Positions 35,443-45,675 are shown, counted from the stretch's first letter. The stretch: 64,000 bases of DNA from Hymenobacter psoromatis (GCF_020012125.1 NZ_JAIFAG010000001.1:1612001-1676000), one strand, 5' to 3'. Notes: a model not told the origin generated them from the letters alone. A program made the numbers and translations.

Positions 35443-36705
35443 CTAGGCTTCATCATACACGCGCCGCGCCTTTGTGGCGGGCGGCAGCAGCGGCTCGGGT
35501 GGCGCGGGCGGGCGCTTGCCGCGCAGCCGGTCCCAGAGTTTGGCCACGAAGCCGCGGCCGTCGGCGGGGTCTTTGTTCGTAGCCTCGCCGTCGCCCACGT
35601 CGCCGAGTAGAAAGCCCCAGGGCTCAGTTGACTTGTTAGCATCGAGCATTACCTTGATAACGGCCGAAATGGGCACGCTCAGAATCATGCCCGGCGTGCC
35701 CCAGAGTTGCGCCCCCAGAATAAGGGCGATGATGGCTGTGAGGGGGTTCAGACTGACTTTGGAGGCCGTGATGAGCGGCGACAGGATGTTATCGGAGATG
35801 ACCTGCACGAACATGAACACGCCCACTACGGCCAGCCCATGCACCAGCGAGCCGGTTTCGACATAGGTGATGAGGGCCGGGATGATAGAGCCGACCGTGA
35901 TGCCGATGTAGGGAATAACGGCCAGCACCGAGGCAAACACGGCGAAAAACAGCGCGTACTTCACCCCCAGCGCCAGCAAGCCGATGGCGTTCATCACCGA
36001 CACCACCGCGATGACCGTGGCCAGGCCCACCATGTAGCCCTGCACCACGTTCTGAATATTATCCACGGTGTGCAATACGGTGGTGCGCTTGTCGGGCTCC
36101 ACAAAGCGGAACATGAATTGCCGCAGGTGGTCGCGGTAATAGAGAAAGCAAAACATGTAAATGGGCACCAGTACCACCGTGCTGAGCACGCCCAGCGTGG
36201 TATCGAGCGTGGAGCCGAGGTAGCTGCCGCCCTCATTGCGAATGGCGAGCAGGGTTTTGTCAATCACCTGCTCGCGGCTCACGGGCTGGAAGTGGAAGCG
36301 TTGCGCCAGCTGCTGCTGCGTCTGGTTGAAGAGCACCCCGAGCTTAGTCTGGATGAGCGGCAGCTCGGAGCGCAGCCCGATTATTTGGCTGCCAAAAAAT
36401 GTGAACAGCAGCCCCACGCTCAGCGCCACTAGTAGAATGGCTACCGCGATGGCCAGCATCCGGGGCCAGTGCCAGCGCTCTAGCCGCGTGACGATGGGCA
36501 TAAGCAGCAGCGAGAACAGAATGGCGTACACCAGGGGCAGAAACAAATCGGCCAGGGTGTGCAGCACAAATACCGTTAGCGAAAGACCAACCAGGAAAAA
36601 CGTGAAGTAAATAACCGCCGGCTGCTTTACCTGCGTGGGCACGTGCATGTTGGCCGCCGAGGGCACGTTGCGCGGGGCATTAAACTGGTTGGGAGGGGGT
36701 AGCAT
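35443..36705 (-). CDS. AI-2E family transporter (TqsA/YdiK-like)
   Basis: 420 residues with about eight membrane helices, grouped two at the N-terminus (VIYFTFFLVGLSLTVFVL, LFLPLVYAILFSLLLMPI) and the rest after a periplasmic or cytosolic domain. PIYMFCFLYYRDHLRQF, VIPYIGITVGSIIPALIT and NILSPLITASKVSLNPLTAIIALILGAQLWGTPGMILSVP are the family's conserved stretches. Some relatives export signals or act as Na+/H+ antiporters, so the substrate is not predictable. The last 60 residues are a hydrophilic Pro-rich tail. It precedes the DUF2383-like gene by 112 bases. Confidence 0.92.
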   Translation of the reverse strand: MLPPPNQFNAPRNVPSAANMHVPTQVKQPAVIYFTFFLVGLSLTVFVLHTLADLFLPLVYAILFSLLLMPIVTRLERWHWPRMLAIAVAILLVALSVGLLFTFFGSQIIGLRSELPLIQTKLGVLFNQTQQQLAQRFHFQPVSREQVIDKTLLAIRNEGGSYLGSTLDTTLGVLSTVVLVPIYMFCFLYYRDHLRQFMFRFVEPDKRTTVLHTVDNIQNVVQGYMVGLATVIAVVSVMNAIGLLALGVKYALFFAVFASVLAVIPYIGITVGSIIPALITYVETGSLVHGLAVVGVFMFVQVISDNILSPLITASKVSLNPLTAIIALILGAQLWGTPGMILSVPISAVIKVMLDANKSTEPWGFLLGDVGDGEATNKDPADGRGFVAKLWDRLRGKRPPAPPEPLLPPATKARRVYDEA

Positions 36706-36910
36706 TCTTTGGTAATTTATGAATGATGAAGGTGGAATTTTGAATTGGGGGGAGGTCGCTTTGAGGCTGGGTGAACCGGGGGGGTAGGCGGGCTGTTGGC
36801 TAAGTAGCTTGGCTGAAAAAGCTAACCTGACTGGCCGGCCGGTGGTGGGCCGCCGCTATTTCTGCCGTTATTTTACCCGCTTATCCGCGCCTTCTACGGA
36901 AATTTACTTC

Positions 36911-38821
36911 ATGAGTACTACCCTACCCGCCCCGCCCGCCCACAATTATACCGAAGACAGCATCCGCTCGCTCGATTGGCGCGAGCACATCCGCCTGCGG
37001 CCGGGCATGTACATTGGCAAGCTCGGCGACGGCAGCAGCTACGACGATGGTATCTACGTGCTGGTGAAGGAGGTAGTGGACAACTGCATCGACGAGTACG
37101 TGATGGGCTACGGCCGCACCATCGAGATTAAAATCTCGGACAGCAAGGTGCAGGTGCGCGACTACGGCCGCGGTATCCCGCTGGGCAAGGTGGTGGACGT
37201 GGTGAGCAAAATTAACACCGGCGGCAAGTACGATAGCAAGGTTTTTCAGAAGTCGGTGGGCCTCAACGGGGTAGGTACCAAGGCCGTGAACGCGCTCAGC
37301 AGCCACTTCTTGGTGCAAAGCGTGCGTGACGGCCAGCTCAAGGCGGCCGAGTTTTCGCAGGGCCAACTTATGCAGGACCCTACCCCCCAGAAAACCAGCC
37401 AGCGCAACGGCACGCTCGTCACCTTTCAGCCCGACGAGACGATTTTCAAGAACTACCGCTTCATCCCGGAGTATCTGGAAAATCAGATTCGCTACTACTG
37501 CTACCTCAATGCCGGCCTGAGTATCTATTTCAATGGCCAGAAGTTCTTTTCCGAGCACGGCCTGCACGATTTGCTGGCCGACAAAACCGACCCGGCCAGC
37601 CGGCGCTACCCCCTCATTCACCTCCAGGGCGAAGATATTGAGCTGGCCCTGACCCACGGCAACGACTACGGCGAGGAGTATTATTCCTTCGTGAACGGCC
37701 AGTATACTACGCAGGGTGGCACGCACTTAGCCGCGTTCCGCGAAGCGTTGGTGAAGACCGTGCGCGAGCATTATGGCAAAGAATACGACGCGGCCGACAT
37801 TCGGGCCAGCGTGGTGGGAGCCATCTCCATACGGGTGCAGGAGCCCGTGTTTGAGAGCCAGACCAAAACCAAGCTCGGCAGCCTCAACATGGGGCCGGAA
37901 AGCCCCACGGTGCGCGGCTTCATCCTCGATTTTGTGAAGGAGCATCTGGACAATTTCCTGCACAAAAACCCCGAAACCAAGGAATTGCTCAAGAAGCGCA
38001 TCGAGCAGAGCGAGCGCGAGCGCAAAGACATGGCCGGCGTAAAAAAGCTGGCCAACCTGCGCGCCAAAAAAGCCAACCTGCACAACCGCAAGCTGCGCGA
38101 CTGCCGCTTTCACCTGGGTGAAAACGCCAAGGACGGGGCCGAAAAGGAGCCGCTCACTACGCTATTCATCACGGAGGGCGACTCGGCCAGCGGTAGCATC
38201 ACCAAGAGCCGCAACGTGGAGCTGGAAGCCGTGTTCAGCCTGCGCGGTAAACCGCTCAACTGCTTCGGGCTCAAGAAGAAAATCGTGTATGAGAATGAGG
38301 AGTTCAACCTTCTCCAACACGCCCTCAACATTGAGGAAGGGCTGGAAGGGCTGCGCTACAACCGGGTCGTTATCGCTACCGACGCCGACGTGGACGGCAT
38401 GCACATCCGGCTGCTGTTGCTCACGTTTTTCCTCCAGTTCTTTCCCGACCTCGTGCGCAACGGCCACGTTTACATCCTGGAAACGCCACTTTTCCGGGTG
38501 CGTAATAAGAAGGAAACCATTTACTGCTATTCGGAAAGTGAGAAGCAGGCCGCTATGCACAAGCTGGGCCGCAATCCCGAGGTGACACGCTTCAAGGGTC
38601 TGGGCGAAATCTCACCCGACGAATTCGGTCGCTTTATTGGTGAAAACATTAAGCTGGAGCCTGTTATCCTGCAATCGGACCGCTCGGTGCAGCAGGTGCT
38701 GGCCTACTACATGGGTAAGAATACGCCCGCCCGTCAGGAGTTCATCATCGATAACCTGCGCCTGGAGAAAGACCTGGTTATCAGCGATATATTACCCGTG
38801 GCCGACATCGCGCTGGCCTGA
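36911..38821 (+). CDS. parE: DNA topoisomerase IV subunit B
   Basis: 636 residues from ATG 36911. GHKL ATPase motifs ([33 protein letters not shown]) precede the transducer domain (QTKTKLGS) and the TOPRIM domain with Glu422 (EGDSASGS) and Asp491/493/495 (DADVDGMH), which bind Mg2+. A shorter C-terminal region than GyrB and the neighbouring subunit A gene identify ParE in Bacteroidetes. It decatenates chromosomes with ParC, encoded 245 bases downstream. The gene's 5' flank has TTTACTTC directly before the ATG. Confidence 0.93.
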   Translation: MSTTLPAPPAHNYTEDSIRSLDWREHIRLRPGMYIGKLGDGSSYDDGIYVLVKEVVDNCIDEYVMGYGRTIEIKISDSKVQVRDYGRGIPLGKVVDVVSKINTGGKYDSKVFQKSVGLNGVGTKAVNALSSHFLVQSVRDGQLKAAEFSQGQLMQDPTPQKTSQRNGTLVTFQPDETIFKNYRFIPEYLENQIRYYCYLNAGLSIYFNGQKFFSEHGLHDLLADKTDPASRRYPLIHLQGEDIELALTHGNDYGEEYYSFVNGQYTTQGGTHLAAFREALVKTVREHYGKEYDAADIRASVVGAISIRVQEPVFESQTKTKLGSLNMGPESPTVRGFILDFVKEHLDNFLHKNPETKELLKKRIEQSERERKDMAGVKKLANLRAKKANLHNRKLRDCRFHLGENAKDGAEKEPLTTLFITEGDSASGSITKSRNVELEAVFSLRGKPLNCFGLKKKIVYENEEFNLLQHALNIEEGLEGLRYNRVVIATDADVDGMHIRLLLLTFFLQFFPDLVRNGHVYILETPLFRVRNKKETIYCYSESEKQAAMHKLGRNPEVTRFKGLGEISPDEFGRFIGENIKLEPVILQSDRSVQQVLAYYMGKNTPARQEFIIDNLRLEKDLVISDILPVADIALA

Positions 38822-38829
38822 GTAACCAA

Positions 38830-38864
38830 GCAGGGGTAGGGCTGTGTAGCGGCCCTACCCCTGC
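38830..38864. terminator. Hairpin between parE and parC
   Basis: A 13-bp perfect stem GCAGGGGTAGGGC (38830-38842) pairs with 38852-38864. No T-run follows, so it may weaken rather than stop read-through into parC. Confidence 0.6.
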
Positions 38865-39065
38865 GCTAGCTTTGCCTTATCAGGTTGCTGGGTGGGGTTT
38901 TCAAACCGGGAAGCCGGCTATTTACTATTTAAATTAGTAGATGGGATGTGCTATCTGACTAATATTATTGGGAACTTTTCGAGCCGGCCCCGGTTTGCTA
39001 AGCTGGGGCACGGCCCCATTTTTACGGTACTTTTGGTGGCAGCTTGCTGATTTTACGCTTTTTCC

Positions 39066-42032
39066 GTGGCTAATTCTACTCCTCCTATTTCCGATGCTGA
39101 GTTCTTGCAGCCGGGCGACTCCCTGGATTTTGACCTGCGCGCGCCAACCGGCCCTTTAGCCGACGACCTGGCCGAAACCGCCATCGAGGCTGCGCAAACC
39201 GTGACGCACGCGCTGCTTGGCGAGGAAGGGGGGGTAGGGGCCGAAGAAACTGAGTTGGACCCGGCTGCCGTGGACCCGGAGCCCGACTCGCCTGAGGAAG
39301 CTGCCCTGGCAGCGGTGGAGGAAGAAGCCAAGTTTGCCCCCGGCGAGGTAATTCACGATGCGAACAACGTACGCGGCATGTACCAGAACTGGTTTCTGGA
39401 CTACGCCAGCTACGTGATTCTGGAGCGCGCCGTGCCGGCCGTGGAAGACGGCCTGAAGCCCGTGCAGCGCCGCATCATGCACGCCATGAAGGAGATGGAC
39501 GATGGCCGCTTCAACAAAGTGGCTAACGTCATCGGCCAGACCATGCAGTATCACCCGCATGGCGATGCCAGCATCGGCGACGCGATGGTGAACCTGGGCC
39601 AGAAAGATTTGCTCATCGAAACGCAGGGCAACTGGGGCGACGCGCGCACCGGCGACTCGGCCGCCGCCCCGCGCTACATCGAGGCCCGCCTCTCAAAGTT
39701 TGCCCTCGAAGTCGTGTTCAACCCCGACATCACGGAGTGGCAGATGAGCTACGACGGCCGCAAGCGCGAGCCCACCACGCTGCCCGTGAAGTTCCCCTTG
39801 CTGCTGGCGCAGGGGGTAGAGGGCATTGCCGTGGGCCTGAGTACCAAGATAATGCCGCACAACTTTCGCGAGCTGTGCCAGGCCAGTATCGCGGTGCTGC
39901 GCGGCCGCGAGTTCCAGCTCTACCCCGACTTTCCGACCGGCGGCCTGGCCGACATCAGCAATTACCAGAGTGGGCAGCGCGGCGGGCGCATCCGGCTGCG
40001 GGCCACCATTGAGAAGGTGGATAAAACGCTGCTCATCATCCGCGATATTCCCTACGGCACCACCACCACGGCGCTCATGGAAAGCATCGTGAAGGCCAGC
40101 GAAGCCAATAAAATCAAGATTAAGAAGGTGGTGGATAACACCGCCGCCGAGGTCGAGATTCAGGTGCAGCTGCCGCCCGGCATCAGCCCCGACCTCACCA
40201 TCGACGCGCTCTACGCCTTTACCGACTGCGAAATCTCGATTTCGCCCAATACCTGCGTTATCATCGAGGACAAGCCGCGCTTCGTGGGCGTGGAGGACAT
40301 GTTGCGCCTGAGCACCGCCAAAACCCGCCGCCTGCTGGAGCGCGAGCTGGAAATCAGGCAGCAGGAGCTGGAAGAGCGCTGGCACTCGGCTTCGCTGGAA
40401 AAGATTTTCATCGAAAACCGCATCTACCGCAAAATCGAGGAGTGCGAAACCTGGGAGCAGATTCTGGAAACCATCGATGCGGGCCTGAAAAAGTTTGTGC
40501 GCGTGGAGGGCGAAAAGCTCAAGGCCAACGACCTGCGCCTGGTAATCCGCCGCCCGGTGAGCGAGGATGACCTCACGCGCCTGACCGAAATCCGCATCAA
40601 GCGCATCTCCAAATTCGACGGTTTTAAGGCCGAAGAATACCTGCAAAAGCTCGATGCCGAGCTGGCCGAAGTAGCCGACCACTTGGCTAACCTCACGCGC
40701 TACGCCGTGGCGTACTTCGAGAACCTGCTCAAAAAGTACGGGGTAGGGCGCGAGCGTAAAACGCAGCTACGAACTTTTGATGTAGTTACGGCTCAGAAGG
40801 TTGCGGTAGCTAACCAGAAGCTCTACGTGAACCGGCAAGACGGCTTCGTGGGCTATGGTTTGAAAAAGGACGAGAAGGCCGAGTTCGTGACCGACTGCTC
40901 GGACCTGGACGATATTATCGCCATCAAGCGCGACGGCACGTTCGTGGTGTCGCGCATCGCCGAAAAGACCTTCGTGGGCAAGGATTTGCTGCACGTGGGC
41001 GTGTACAATAAGAACGACGACCGGCTGGTGTACAATATGGTGTACGTGGACGGGGCGAGCGGCATCAGCTTCGCCAAGCGCTTTCTAGTGTCGGGCATCA
41101 CCCGCGACAAAGCCTACGACCTCACCAAGGGTACTAAGGGTACTAAAACGTTGTACCTCAGCGCTAACCCGAACTCGGAGAGCGAGATTATCACGGTGCA
41201 GCTCAGCGATAAGGCCCCGGCGCGGGTCAAACAGTTTGAGTTTGATTTTGCCGAGTTGGCCATTAAGGGGAAGGGTTCGATGGGCAACATCGTGACCAAG
41301 CAGCCGATTAAGAAAATCACGCAGAAGTCGGTGGGCGACAGTACATTGGGGGGTAGGGAGGTATTCTTCGACAGTGTGGTGGGCCGCCTCAACCACGACA
41401 GCCACGGCCGCTACCTGGGCACCTTCGACACCGAGCACCTGGTGCTGGTGGTGTTCAAGGATGGCAGCTACGAGCTGAGCGCGCCCGACCTGGCCAAGCG
41501 CTTCGACGTGCCCAACATCGTGCTGCTGCGCAAGCTGGAACCTCACACAACCCTCAGCGCCGTGTACGTGGAGGGCGATACTAAAACCCACTACGTCAAG
41601 CGTTTTCACATCGAAACCACGACCCTCGACAAGCGCTTCAGCTTCATCTCGGAAAGCAAGGGCTCGAAGCTGCTGGCCGTTACTGCCTTCGCCGAGCCCG
41701 AAATCGAACTCAAAGCGCAGCGTGATAAAAAGGCCGACAAGGAAACCGAAACCCTGCGCCTAGACCAGTTTATTGAGGTAAAGGGCTGGAAAGCAATGGG
41801 CAACAAGCTCAACTACTACAAAATCCACGCCCTGACCCTGCTCACCGACGAAGGCCCCGAGCCCGCCCGCCGCGAGGCCAAGCGCCGCGGCCCCGCCAAG
41901 CCCGAGGAAGGGGGTAGCGACGAAGCCCTACCCCCCCCTGAGCCCCCGCTATCCGTGCAGGTGACCGACGAGGAAGTGGCGCAGTCGCAGGCGCTGCTGC
42001 GGCGGCCCAAGGCGCAACTGGGACTGTTTTGA
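39066..42032 (+). CDS. parC: DNA topoisomerase IV subunit A
   Basis: 988 residues from a GTG start. An acidic low-complexity extension of about 95 residues precedes the conserved core, which begins near NNVRGMYQNWFLDYASYVI. The catalytic tyrosine is Tyr204 in AAPRYIEARLSKFA, and RAVPAVEDGLKPVQRRIMHAM, HPHGDASIGDAM are the usual active-site helices. A long coiled-coil and a C-terminal beta-pinwheel (VVTAQKVAV..., GSMGNIVTKQPIKKI) follow, then an acidic/basic tail. Pairs with parE to separate replicated chromosomes. A G7 run at 39228-39234 lies in the extension. Confidence 0.93.
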   Translation: MANSTPPISDAEFLQPGDSLDFDLRAPTGPLADDLAETAIEAAQTVTHALLGEEGGVGAEETELDPAAVDPEPDSPEEAALAAVEEEAKFAPGEVIHDANNVRGMYQNWFLDYASYVILERAVPAVEDGLKPVQRRIMHAMKEMDDGRFNKVANVIGQTMQYHPHGDASIGDAMVNLGQKDLLIETQGNWGDARTGDSAAAPRYIEARLSKFALEVVFNPDITEWQMSYDGRKREPTTLPVKFPLLLAQGVEGIAVGLSTKIMPHNFRELCQASIAVLRGREFQLYPDFPTGGLADISNYQSGQRGGRIRLRATIEKVDKTLLIIRDIPYGTTTTALMESIVKASEANKIKIKKVVDNTAAEVEIQVQLPPGISPDLTIDALYAFTDCEISISPNTCVIIEDKPRFVGVEDMLRLSTAKTRRLLERELEIRQQELEERWHSASLEKIFIENRIYRKIEECETWEQILETIDAGLKKFVRVEGEKLKANDLRLVIRRPVSEDDLTRLTEIRIKRISKFDGFKAEEYLQKLDAELAEVADHLANLTRYAVAYFENLLKKYGVGRERKTQLRTFDVVTAQKVAVANQKLYVNRQDGFVGYGLKKDEKAEFVTDCSDLDDIIAIKRDGTFVVSRIAEKTFVGKDLLHVGVYNKNDDRLVYNMVYVDGASGISFAKRFLVSGITRDKAYDLTKGTKGTKTLYLSANPNSESEIITVQLSDKAPARVKQFEFDFAELAIKGKGSMGNIVTKQPIKKITQKSVGDSTLGGREVFFDSVVGRLNHDSHGRYLGTFDTEHLVLVVFKDGSYELSAPDLAKRFDVPNIVLLRKLEPHTTLSAVYVEGDTKTHYVKRFHIETTTLDKRFSFISESKGSKLLAVTAFAEPEIELKAQRDKKADKETETLRLDQFIEVKGWKAMGNKLNYYKIHALTLLTDEGPEPARREAKRRGPAKPEEGGSDEALPPPEPPLSVQVTDEEVAQSQALLRRPKAQLGLF

Positions 42033-42054
42033 GGGGTAGGAAATCAAACCGTTT

Positions 42055-42143
42055 GTCATTACGAACAGCGCGAAGCAATCGCGTCAGAACGAGTCGTTTG
42101 AATTTCATTTTTGGTGCGATTGCTTCGCGCTGTTCGTAATGAC
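42055..42143. repeat. Perfect 28-bp inverted repeat, GTCATTGCGAGC family
   Basis: Arms 42055-42082 and 42116-42143 are perfectly complementary (GTCATTACGAACAGCGCGAA core) with a 33-base AT-rich loop. It lies between parC and a co-directional TPR gene, 25 bases before the ATG. Confidence 0.9.
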
Positions 42144-42167
42144 GACCAATTATAAGACCTGAGTTTT

Positions 42168-43115
42168 ATGCCGCTGGGTCGTCTAAAATGTGCGTTACTG
42201 TTGCTGCTGAGCAGCGCGCATTTGGCCCTGGCCCAAAAAACCACGACCTCGCAGCCCTCGCAGCCCGCCATTCCAGAGGCAACTGAGCTGCCGGGCCGGC
42301 TGCCGGCCGCCGCCTCCCACAACTCTGATTCGGTAGCGCTGCGCCAGCACTTGCGCCAGGCGGCCGCGCTGCAAGCCAAGTACAAGGATTCGGACGCGCT
42401 GGCGCAATACCAGCAGGTGCTCAAGCTCGACCCACAGCACTACGAAAGCTTGTGGCGGGCGGCTGGCCTGAGCGTAAGTATCGGCGACCGCTACTCGGAC
42501 GAAACCCGCAAAAAAGCCTATTTTGACGCCGCCCGGCAGTACGCCGACCGCGCCCTGGCCCTGCAACCCACCGGGGGCGAGAGCAACTACGCGATGGCCC
42601 TGGCCTTGTTTAGCGAGGCTAGCCTATTGAGCGCCCGCGACCGGCTGCGCATCTTCAAGGAGTTGCGCCCGCGCGTGCTGCTGGCCACCGAGCAGCGCCC
42701 CGACCTGCCCGAAGCCTGGCAGCTGCTCGGCCGTTGGTACTACCGCGTGGCCCACTATAACGTGCTGGAAAAGACCTTCTCACGCATATTTCTGGGTGGG
42801 TACCCGCAGGGCGCAACGTCGCGCAAAGCTGTTGACGCTTTGGAGCATGCCCGTCTGCTCGACCCCACCCGCATTCAGTATTACTACGACCTGGCCCGTG
42901 TGTATAAGTACGAGGGCCTGCGCCACCGCGCCCTGGCCCTGCTCGAAGCTGCCGTCAAGCTGCCCACCTACACCAGCGAGGACCTGGCCGTAAACCGTCT
43001 CTGCCAGCAACTGTTGGAACCGCTTCAGCGCGCCGAAAGCCGCAATGCCCGCCTCCGCGAAAAGCTGCGGCTGCGCGCGGTGGGTGATAGGAAGGAGAAA
43101 AAAATCAAAAATTGA
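42168..43115 (+). CDS. TPR repeat protein, exported (regulator of microtubule dynamics-like)
   Basis: 315 residues with a signal peptide (LKCALLLLLSSAHLALAQ). TPR-like helix pairs occur at about 65-110 (AAALQAKYKDSDALAQYQQVLKLDP), 120-150 and 210-290 (ALEHARLLDPTRIQYYYDLARVYKYEG, HRALALLEAAVKLP). A central unit (EQRPDLPEAWQLLGRWYYRVA) recalls the bacterial proteins called regulator of microtubule dynamics, a name only. Function unknown; likely a periplasmic scaffold. The last codons lie within the left arm of a 30-bp hairpin. Confidence 0.85.
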   Translation: MPLGRLKCALLLLLSSAHLALAQKTTTSQPSQPAIPEATELPGRLPAAASHNSDSVALRQHLRQAAALQAKYKDSDALAQYQQVLKLDPQHYESLWRAAGLSVSIGDRYSDETRKKAYFDAARQYADRALALQPTGGESNYAMALALFSEASLLSARDRLRIFKELRPRVLLATEQRPDLPEAWQLLGRWYYRVAHYNVLEKTFSRIFLGGYPQGATSRKAVDALEHARLLDPTRIQYYYDLARVYKYEGLRHRALALLEAAVKLPTYTSEDLAVNRLCQQLLEPLQRAESRNARLREKLRLRAVGDRKEKKIKN

Positions 43116-43179
43116 AACCCAAAAAAGCCGTTATCCTGAGCTTGTCGAAGGATAACGGCTTTTTTGGGTTTCAATTTTT
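43107..43179. repeat. Perfect 30-bp inverted repeat ending two convergent genes
   Basis: Arms 43107-43136 and 43150-43179 are perfectly complementary, with A- and T-runs inside the stem so that both strands read as terminators. The inner core ATCCTGAGCTTGTCGAAGGAT resembles the GTCATGCTGACGAAGGAAGC elements. The TGA of the TPR gene lies in the left arm. Confidence 0.9.
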
Positions 43180-43184
43180 ATGGC

Positions 43185-43937
43185 CTATGCCTCACTCAGC
43201 TTAGTTACCAGGCCGGGGCCGGTAGCCGGCTTCGCTTCGGCCCCGGCGGGGGGGGTAGGGTCGGCGGGCTCCGCTTCCATATTATAGATATGCGCTAAGT
43301 CGTTGATAACGGTAGTGCCGCTCACTTCCAGGTCTTTAAGCACACCATCGGCGATGTCGTAGACGAGGCCGTGCAGGCGGGGCGGGTTGTCACCGCGCAG
43401 CGCGTTCTGAATGATGTTGGTTTTGGCCAGGTTACGCACCTGCTCCGTCACGTTCAGCTCCACCAGGCGGCGTAGGCGCTGCTTTTCGTCCGGAATGCGC
43501 AGCAGCTCCGTTTCGTGCAGGCGAACCACATCGCGAATATTAACTAACCAGTTGTCAATCAGGCCGTACTGCTTGCTGCTGGCCGCCGCCGCCACGCCAC
43601 CGCAGCCGTAGTGCCCGCACACCAGAATATCCTGCACGCCCAATACTTCCACCGCGTATTGTAACACGCTGAGCAGGTTCATATCGGTGTGCACCACCAG
43701 GTTAGCAATGTTGCGGTGCACAAACATCTCGCCCGGTCCGGTGCCGGTGATGCCCGAAGCCGGCACCCGCGAGTCGGAGCAGCCGATAAATAAATAGCGC
43801 GGCTGCTGCCCATTGGCCATGCGCTGGAAAAATTGCGGGTCTTCGGCGTTGCGGTCGGCCACCCACTTGCGGTTATTGGCCAGAATGTCTTGGATACCAG
43901 CCGAAGATTTTTTAGAGGAGAGCGGGGAAGATTTCAT
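43185..43937 (-). CDS. Beta-class carbonic anhydrase
   Basis: 250 residues. Zinc ligands are Cys53 (GCSDSR, with Asp55-Arg57 the catalytic dyad), His110 and Cys113 (CGHYGCGG). VHRNIANLV and LNVTEQVRNL are also conserved. It interconverts CO2 and bicarbonate in the cytosol. The C-terminal ~30 residues are an Ala/Pro-rich tail that contains a G8/C8 run at 43248-43255. It lies downstream, on the same strand, of a SulP transporter, a known partner of carbonic anhydrases. Confidence 0.95.
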   Translation of the reverse strand: MKSSPLSSKKSSAGIQDILANNRKWVADRNAEDPQFFQRMANGQQPRYLFIGCSDSRVPASGITGTGPGEMFVHRNIANLVVHTDMNLLSVLQYAVEVLGVQDILVCGHYGCGGVAAAASSKQYGLIDNWLVNIRDVVRLHETELLRIPDEKQRLRRLVELNVTEQVRNLAKTNIIQNALRGDNPPRLHGLVYDIADGVLKDLEVSGTTVINDLAHIYNMEAEPADPTPPAGAEAKPATGPGLVTKLSEA

Positions 43938-44065
43938 ACGTGCGAGGCGCGTAGCGATAGCAAAAGGAATGGTAAAGAACGGGAAAGCAGGCGGCCAAAA
44001 GTAGAATAACGGCCCACCTTTGGTAAGGTATTGTTGATTAAAATATAAAGCTACTAGCGGAAATT

Positions 44066-45675
44066 CTAATGTCCGGCTAGCGCTACCGCCCGCACGCCGC
44101 GCAGCTCCAGCGCAATGCCCCGCGCCGGGGCCGCCCGCCGGAAGGCTTCAATGGCTTCCAGCACGTCGTGGTCAATCATATCGGAGCGGGTGCCGTCGAG
44201 TAGTACGCGGCTGCCCGCGGGCAGTTGTTCGAGGGTAGTCACGATGCTGGCTTTGTTGAGAAACGAGACGTGCTCGGGCAGGCGCAGGTGCAGGAAATTA
44301 GCCGCGTCGGGGGCCGATTCATCGCGCCGCAGGTAGGAGCCCGCCTTGGCGTTATCCTTGAGAATGAAGAAGAAACCCAGCACCAGCCCGATGCTCACGC
44401 CCTTGAGCAAATCGGTGAGCAGCACCGCCATGATAGTGAAAATAAACGGCCCAAACTGTGCCCAACCCAGCCGCCACTGCTGCTGGTAGAGCGCGGGCCT
44501 GGTTAGCTTGAAGCCCACTACCAGCAGCACCGCCGCCAGTGCCGCCAGGGGAATCAAATTCAATGCCGTACCTAATAGTAATAAACTCATCAGCAAGAGG
44601 ATGCCGTGGATAAAGGCGGAGAGCTTAGTTTGCCCGCCGGCCGCGATATTGGCCGACGAGCGCACGATAACCGCCGTGAGGGGTAGGCCGCCCAGCAGGC
44701 CGCTCACCACGTTGCCCGCGCCCTGCGCCAGCAGCTCACGGTTGGTGGGCGTATGGCGTTTTTGCGGGTCGAGGTTGTCCACGGCCTCGATGCTGAGCAG
44801 TGTTTCGAGCGAGGCCACGCTGGCGATGGTAAAAGCCACGCCGTAGGTGGCGGGGTTGCGCAAGGCGCTGAAGTCGGGAAACGTCATGGTACCCGCCAGC
44901 TGGCTCCAGGAGGAGAGCACGGGCAGCTTCACCAGGTGCTCGGGGCGCACAGCCAGGGTAGGGGCTACGGCCAGCAGTAATTGGTTGATACCCACTGCCG
45001 CCAGCACCGCCACCAGCGCGCCCGGCACCAGCCGCGCCCAGGGCTGCCGCCGCACCACCGGGCTGTCCCAGAGCAGTAGCAGCGCTAGCCCTACCCCCCC
45101 ACCAGCACCGAGCCAGGGCTCACGTGCGCCAGCGCCGCACCAATGGCCGAAAACGTATTTTCGCCGTTGAGCTGCAAAAAGTCCAGGTCTTCAAAATAAT
45201 CCCGGTCAGCCCCCAGAAAGTGAGGTATCTGCTTCATTATCAAAATAATGCCGATGGAGGCCAACATGCCGCGAATGACGGCCGCCGGGAAGTAGAGCGC
45301 GATAACGCCCGCCCGTGCCACGCCCAGCAGCAGCTGGATAACGCCCGCCACCACGGTAGCCGCCAGCACCGCCGGCCACGAGCCCAGCGACGAAATGGCC
45401 GCCAGCATAATGGTGGTGAGGCCCGCCGCCGGCCCACTCACGCTCACCGCCGAGCCGCTGAGCACGCTCACCAGCAAGCCCCCCACGATGCCCGAAATCA
45501 GCCCCGCCAGCAGCGGCGCGCCCGAGGCCAGCGAAATGCCCAAACACAGCGGCAGCGCCACCAGAAATACCACCAGCCCCGCTGGCGCATCCTGGCCGAG
45601 GCTGTTAAAGCGGGAGGGGGTAGGCGCGGGGTGGGTAGCGCACGCAGGTTGCGGTGCGGAAATAACCTTAGTCAT
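44066..45675 (-). pseudogene. SulP (SLC26) family anion transporter, broken by a frameshift
   Basis: The 5' part (ATG 45675 to a stop at 45091) gives the first helices: AGLVVFLVALPLCLGISLASGAPLLAGLISG, SGSAVSVSGPAAGLTTIM and PAAVIRGMLASIGIILIMKQIPHFLG. The 3' part in another frame (45058-44066) gives the remaining helices and a STAS domain (SVEAVDNLDPQKRHTPTNRELLAQG is the family's NRELxAQG region; VLLDGTRSDMIDHDVLEAI is STAS). A C7 run at 45094-45100 (G7 on the coding strand, followed by TAGGG) marks the break: one added G restores ...VLVGGVGLALLLLWDS... and a full transporter of about 535 residues. The neighbour encodes carbonic anhydrase, so bicarbonate is a likely substrate. The indel may be real, phase-variable or a base-calling error. 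Confidence 0.85.

Noticed and set aside
36720..36910. Extended N-terminus for ParE from 36809
   Set aside because: The extra 34 residues are not conserved-looking and ATG 36911 begins the usual ParE sequence.
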